A stretch of 8,399 bases of DNA, from assembly GCA_902795785.1 (NCBI GenBank), contig CADBMK010000103.1, positions 1 to 8,399 on the forward strand, given 5' to 3'. This document shows positions 5,896 to 8,399 of the stretch, in pieces. Within the stretch, counting starts at the first letter, position 1, and each line of letters starts with the position of its first letter. The notes under the pieces are model-generated. The model had not been told where the DNA came from and made no database searches. It was given only the letters and a program-made list of their open reading frames with translations. The stretch comes from an uncultured Bacteroidia bacterium. GTDB taxonomy: Bacteria; Bacteroidota; Bacteroidia; Bacteroidales; UBA932. A program made the position numbers and the translations under genes.

Positions 5896-6913
5896 CTCCT
5901 CGGAGGTTGGTCTGAAGAGCCTGCTTGACGGCATTGTTATCGGAGGTTTTGCCCATCAGGAAGAAGAGTTTTCCAAGGGCGGCCTCCGTTGTCATATCGC
6001 CTCCGCTTATTACGCCCTCGTTGGCAAGGGCCTTGCCAGTGGCGTAGAGATTCATATTGACCTCTCCTGAGAGGCACTGGGTGACATTGATGATTATCTT
6101 GTTGTCCTTGGATACTGCCTCGTGGACAATTGATACGAACCAGTCCTTTGATATTGCATTGCCGGAACCGTAGGTCTCAATGATCACGGCACGTGTCTCC
6201 GGGCCGCAGAGGATGTTGCGGACAACCTGCGGAGTGATTCCTGGGTGAATCTTCAGGATTGATACGCGTGTATCAAGGTCAGTATGGATTGAGAACGGAG
6301 CATCCGGCTCCGGCCTGCGTATTACTGAGGTGTTGTATTTGATGTCTATGCCGGCTTCCGCAAGCGGGAGGCAGTTCGGAGAACGGAATGCATCGAATGC
6401 CACGGAGTTGACCTTTGTGCTTCGGTTTCCTCTGAACAGCTGTGAGTTGAAGTATATCGCCACTTCCGGCACCCTGGCCCTGCCTTTCTTGTCCTTTGCC
6501 GATGCAATTTCTATTGCCGATACCAGATTCTCCCTGCCGTCCGTGCGTGTCCGTCCAATCGGCAGCTGACTTCCCGTGAAGATGACAGGCTTGGCAAGAT
6601 TCTCCAGCATGAAGCTCAGTGCCGAAGCCGAGTATGCCATTGTATCGGTTCCGTGCAGGATGACGAATCCGTCGTACAAATCGTATTTCTCCTTGATGAG
6701 TATTGCCAGTTTCTGCCACAGGCCCGGCTCAACGTCTGATGAGTCGATAAGCGGATCAAAGGTATATGAATCAATCTTGCAGGCAAATCTGCTGAGTTCC
6801 GGCACCTCGTTGATAATGCCGCTGAAGTCAAACGGAACAAGACCGGAGCGTTCGCTCTCCTCTTTCATTCCGATGGTTCCACCTGTGTATATAAGCAATA
6901 TTGACGATCTCAT
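5888..6913 (-). CDS. ansA: Type I (cytoplasmic) L-asparaginase
   Basis: The enzyme hydrolyses L-asparagine to aspartate and ammonia. The 341-residue length and absence of a signal peptide fit the cytoplasmic type I class of the bacterial asparaginase/glutaminase family. Both catalytic signatures are intact. The first is YTGGTIG at residues 9-15, with Thr13 matching the nucleophile. The second is HGTDTMAYSASAL at 87-99, with Thr89-Asp90 of the second triad. DSSD (57-60) supplies the substrate-binding Ser, and FRGNRSTK (160-167) the conserved Lys167. TGSQLPIGRTRTDGREN (113-129) and the C-terminal YGSGNA (248-253) are also family hallmarks. The ATG complement at 6911-6913 is the natural start because the first beta strand and TGGTIG follow at once. 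It is transcribed alone on the minus strand, from a likely promoter box at 6932-6939, converging on the AraC operon and divergent from the gene at 7162. No disruption is seen. Confidence 0.95.
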   Translation of the reverse strand: MRSSILLIYTGGTIGMKEESERSGLVPFDFSGIINEVPELSRFACKIDSYTFDPLIDSSDVEPGLWQKLAILIKEKYDLYDGFVILHGTDTMAYSASALSFMLENLAKPVIFTGSQLPIGRTRTDGRENLVSAIEIASAKDKKGRARVPEVAIYFNSQLFRGNRSTKVNSVAFDAFRSPNCLPLAEAGIDIKYNTSVIRRPEPDAPFSIHTDLDTRVSILKIHPGITPQVVRNILCGPETRAVIIETYGSGNAISKDWFVSIVHEAVSKDNKIIINVTQCLSGEVNMNLYATGKALANEGVISGGDMTTEAALGKLFFLMGKTSDNNAVKQALQTNLRGEI

Positions 6914-6931
6914 AGTTCTGGTATATCAAAC

Positions 6932-6939
6932 CAAATATA
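6932..6939 (-). promoter_or_regulatory. Probable -7 promoter box of the asparaginase gene
   Basis: Read on the minus strand, this is TATATTTG, a full match to TAnnTTTG, ending 18 bases before the ATG. No clear TTTG lies at the -33 distance; that position falls in the left arm of the long inverted repeat (6951-6967). The leader would be only about 10-14 bases. The same octamer faces the other way before the gene at 7162. Confidence 0.45.
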
Positions 6940-6990
6940 CTAATAAATACTTGAAATCATCATTCTCGTCATTCCCCTTTCTGGGACACT

Positions 6991-7002
6991 GAGAGGCCTC
7001 TC
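6991..7002. repeat. 12-base perfect palindrome inside the inverted-repeat element
   Basis: GAGAGGCCTCTC is fully self-complementary and lies roughly midway between the GTCATTC and GAATGAC arms at 6968 and 7008. It could be a protein-binding site or the centre of a nested structure. Confidence 0.5.
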
Positions 7003-7045
7003 CCTGAGAATGACTTCGTCCCCAGACGGGGGGCATTCCCGCCTC

Positions 7046-7063
7046 CTGCCCTCTGCTGCCCTC
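7046..7063. repeat. Direct repeat CTGCCCTC with a 10-base period
   Basis: CTGCCCTC occurs at 7046-7053 and 7056-7063, one helical turn apart, within a pyrimidine-rich stretch. Copies in helical phase are typical of tandem protein sites, but the low complexity of the stretch makes chance a real alternative. Confidence 0.35.
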
Positions 7064-7143
7064 CTGACCAATTAATCTGAGAATGATGATTTCAATAATG
7101 TAGCCTGCTGGCAATGAATTCGAATAAAAATGTTACCTTGTTA

Positions 7144-7151
7144 TATATTTG
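7144..7151 (+). promoter_or_regulatory. Probable -7 promoter box of the AT-rich exported-protein gene
   Basis: TATATTTG fully matches TAnnTTTG and ends 10 bases before the ATG at 7162. A TTCG at 7119-7122, 21 bases upstream, is a one-mismatch version of the -33 TTTG. The leader would be only a few bases, close to leaderless, so either translation needs little leader here or the true promoter lies further upstream. Confidence 0.45.
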
Positions 7152-7161
7152 TAAATAGACT

Positions 7162-8399
7162 ATGAAAGCACCCTTTCAGTTCAAAATAACCGGCACAATT
7201 CTTAATCTAATTCATAAAATATTACTTCTATCATTATTTGCGGTATTATCTTCAGTTACTTGTTTCGGAAATGCGCCTTGGAACAAGTATCATGAGTCCC
7301 CGTTCTATCGTAATTTTGATGGTCAGGATATTGTTCTGAAAGATATGCCCACCCTGCCATTAGAGCTATCGAATCAAATAGACGTAAGTGCCGTCCAGTC
7401 CTATTCTCCGTTGTCTGTGTCTGCTTCTGTCATCTTGGATTCATTATTAAGAGTTTGTTTTGAGAATCATCCTCCGAAGTCTTCAATAGGAAACGTCTCC
7501 CCGGAAAATAGCCTCCTTAATAATCATTATAATCTTTGGGATACGCGCTTGGATATATGCGTGGGCGTAGAGAGCTATCTTGTGTACACGACACGTTTTG
7601 ATTATAGGCCGAGACTGTTTCTTCTTAATGTGGTCGAAAAATGCCTTCGGTCTATCATGTTGGTATCGTTTGATGAATCGAATAATGGGGATGCCGATTT
7701 GACGGCAGAGTATTATAACGGCCGTATTGAATTGTTTGAGAATGGGTACTTCTCAATGTGTAATCATATTAGGTATGTTTCCAGTCAAAGAAGTCATCTT
7801 AAGACGTTTTCCTTGAATGAACGTGGTTTATTATCGGAGGTTTACAGCTCTGGCTTGTTTTATTCTCGGTCAAGTAATTCGAAGCAACATATAACCAACC
7901 AACATTCAAATGCGTTAATATTTGCAAACTATGTTAAGGACGACATAATTCTTTCGAATTTACCGGAGTGTCCCGTTAGTAATGAGAGCACAGTTGACAT
8001 TAAACAAGTTACTTCTACCCCGATGACTTCGTTTACTCCAGAAGAGGCGGCCACAATTGGTCCTGCGTTGTGCAAAGATAATTGGGCTGAAAATGATTAT
8101 TATTGGCTAAATCAGGTGCGATGTAGAGATGAGGTTACTTCATATCTAGTGCTGACTGTTGGGTTTGGATTATATAATGGTGCAAGGGTATTTATGGTAA
8201 ATGTGAGGGATAAGCGAGTAATGTCAGTTGCTCATGTTTCGTCAATTGATGGCTATAATCCATTCCATCCAACGCCATATATTCATTCACTTATAAACAA
8301 AGGTAGTATTACAATTCACAGTGATTATGGAGAAATGGCGCTATCTCCGATGAAGGTGGTCCGTGATGGTATCATTGAAGAAGATGACGTTATCATAGA
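7162..8399 (+). CDS. Exported protein of unknown function, 3' end outside the window
   Basis: The frame from ATG 7162 stays open through the last base, giving 412 complete codons. An in-frame TAG at 7156-7158 makes this ATG the first possible one. The N-terminus has a hydrophobic stretch at about 20-32 (ILLLSLFAVLSSV) after an unusually long 19-residue leading part with Lys residues; this reads as a signal peptide or anchor. Cleavage is probable near residues 34-38 (CFGNA), and Cys34 is not in a good lipobox. The rest is rich in Asn, Ser, Tyr and hydrophobic beta-type segments, such as LFLLNVVEKCLRSIMLVSF (near 154-172) and SYLVLTVGFGLYNGARVFMV (near 327-346). I recognise no domain. The codons differ from the neighbours: many TTA, ATA, AGA and AGG, and lower GC (23 of 60 in the row starting at 7921, against 32 of 60 in the row starting at 1081). 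That suggests acquisition from elsewhere or weak codon selection. Confidence 0.8.
   Translation, partial: MKAPFQFKITGTILNLIHKILLLSLFAVLSSVTCFGNAPWNKYHESPFYRNFDGQDIVLKDMPTLPLELSNQIDVSAVQSYSPLSVSASVILDSLLRVCFENHPPKSSIGNVSPENSLLNNHYNLWDTRLDICVGVESYLVYTTRFDYRPRLFLLNVVEKCLRSIMLVSFDESNNGDADLTAEYYNGRIELFENGYFSMCNHIRYVSSQRSHLKTFSLNERGLLSEVYSSGLFYSRSSNSKQHITNQHSNALIFANYVKDDIILSNLPECPVSNESTVDIKQVTSTPMTSFTPEEAATIGPALCKDNWAENDYYWLNQVRCRDEVTSYLVLTVGFGLYNGARVFMVNVRDKRVMSVAHVSSIDGYNPFHPTPYIHSLINKGSITIHSDYGEMALSPMKVVRDGIIEEDDVII

Larger units (their letters stand above)
6951..7095. repeat. 145-base GC-rich element bounded by perfect 17-base inverted repeats
   Basis: TTGAAATCATCATTCTC at 6951-6967 is the exact reverse complement of 7079-7095, with 111 bases between. 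The interior is much richer in G and C than the AT-rich flanks. It holds a further GAGAATGA copy at 7006-7013 that can pair with 6960-6967, a GTCATTC/GAATGAC pair (6968-6974, 7008-7014), a 12-base palindrome and a direct repeat. No open frame of substance lies inside and no target-site duplication is evident. Candidate identities are a miniature inverted-repeat element (MITE-like), an invertible intergenic segment, or a paired DNA/RNA structure regulating the two divergent genes. The symmetry is certain; the identity is not. Confidence 0.75.

Noticed and set aside
6279..6719. A 146-codon minus-strand frame
   Set aside because: It is in another frame of the same strand inside the intact asparaginase gene, whose catalytic motifs fix the real frame.
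6951..7095. CRISPR array or full insertion sequence
   Set aside because: There are no repeated spacers of constant length and no transposase frame; only one pair of inverted arms with small nested repeats is present.
6926..7114. A 62-codon minus-strand frame across the inverted-repeat element
   Set aside because: The product is low in structure, its start and end are the repeat arms themselves, and it ends against the asparaginase promoter. I see no evidence that it is translated.

Overview
The window looks like chromosome of a Bacteroidales-type bacterium (phylum Bacteroidota), probably from a gut or other anaerobic community. This rests on three signs: translation starts without clear Shine-Dalgarno sequences, boxes matching the Bacteroidota -7 consensus TAnnTTTG before several genes, and the mix of families (glycine-rich surface repeat protein, bacterial G1P dehydrogenase, type I asparaginase, small exported proteins). 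The genus cannot be fixed from the sequence.

Layout. (1) 1-477: the C-terminal end of a repeat-rich, probably surface-exposed protein, closed by a strong intrinsic terminator at 499-534. (2) 603-1952: a complete sn-glycerol-1-phosphate dehydrogenase (AraM/EgsA family) behind its own probable promoter. (3) 2114-5879: a tight plus-strand run of an AraC-family regulator, a lipoprotein with a DUF6273-like domain, a secreted protein of unknown function and a small acidic protein. The gaps are 9, 11 and 17 bases, so this is probably one operon. Ahead of it lies a 143-base gap holding a perfect 9+9 inverted repeat and two smaller palindromes. (4) 5888-6913, minus strand: type I (cytoplasmic) L-asparaginase, ending only 8 bases from the small gene that runs towards it. 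(5) 6914-7161: a divergent intergenic region in which perfect 17-base inverted repeats bound a GC-rich 145-base block, with an identical TATATTTG box facing outward on each side. (6) 7162 to the right edge: a large AT-rich open frame for an exported protein of unknown function, cut off by the window.

How the genes relate. The dehydrogenase and the asparaginase are stand-alone metabolic genes. The only apparent multi-gene unit is the AraC operon. Its regulator probably controls itself and the two exported proteins, but nothing shows what signal it reads or what the exported proteins do. The parts most worth following up are this operon and the inverted-repeat element between the asparaginase and the AT-rich gene. 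I found no CRISPR array, tRNA, rRNA, transposase or recombinase gene.
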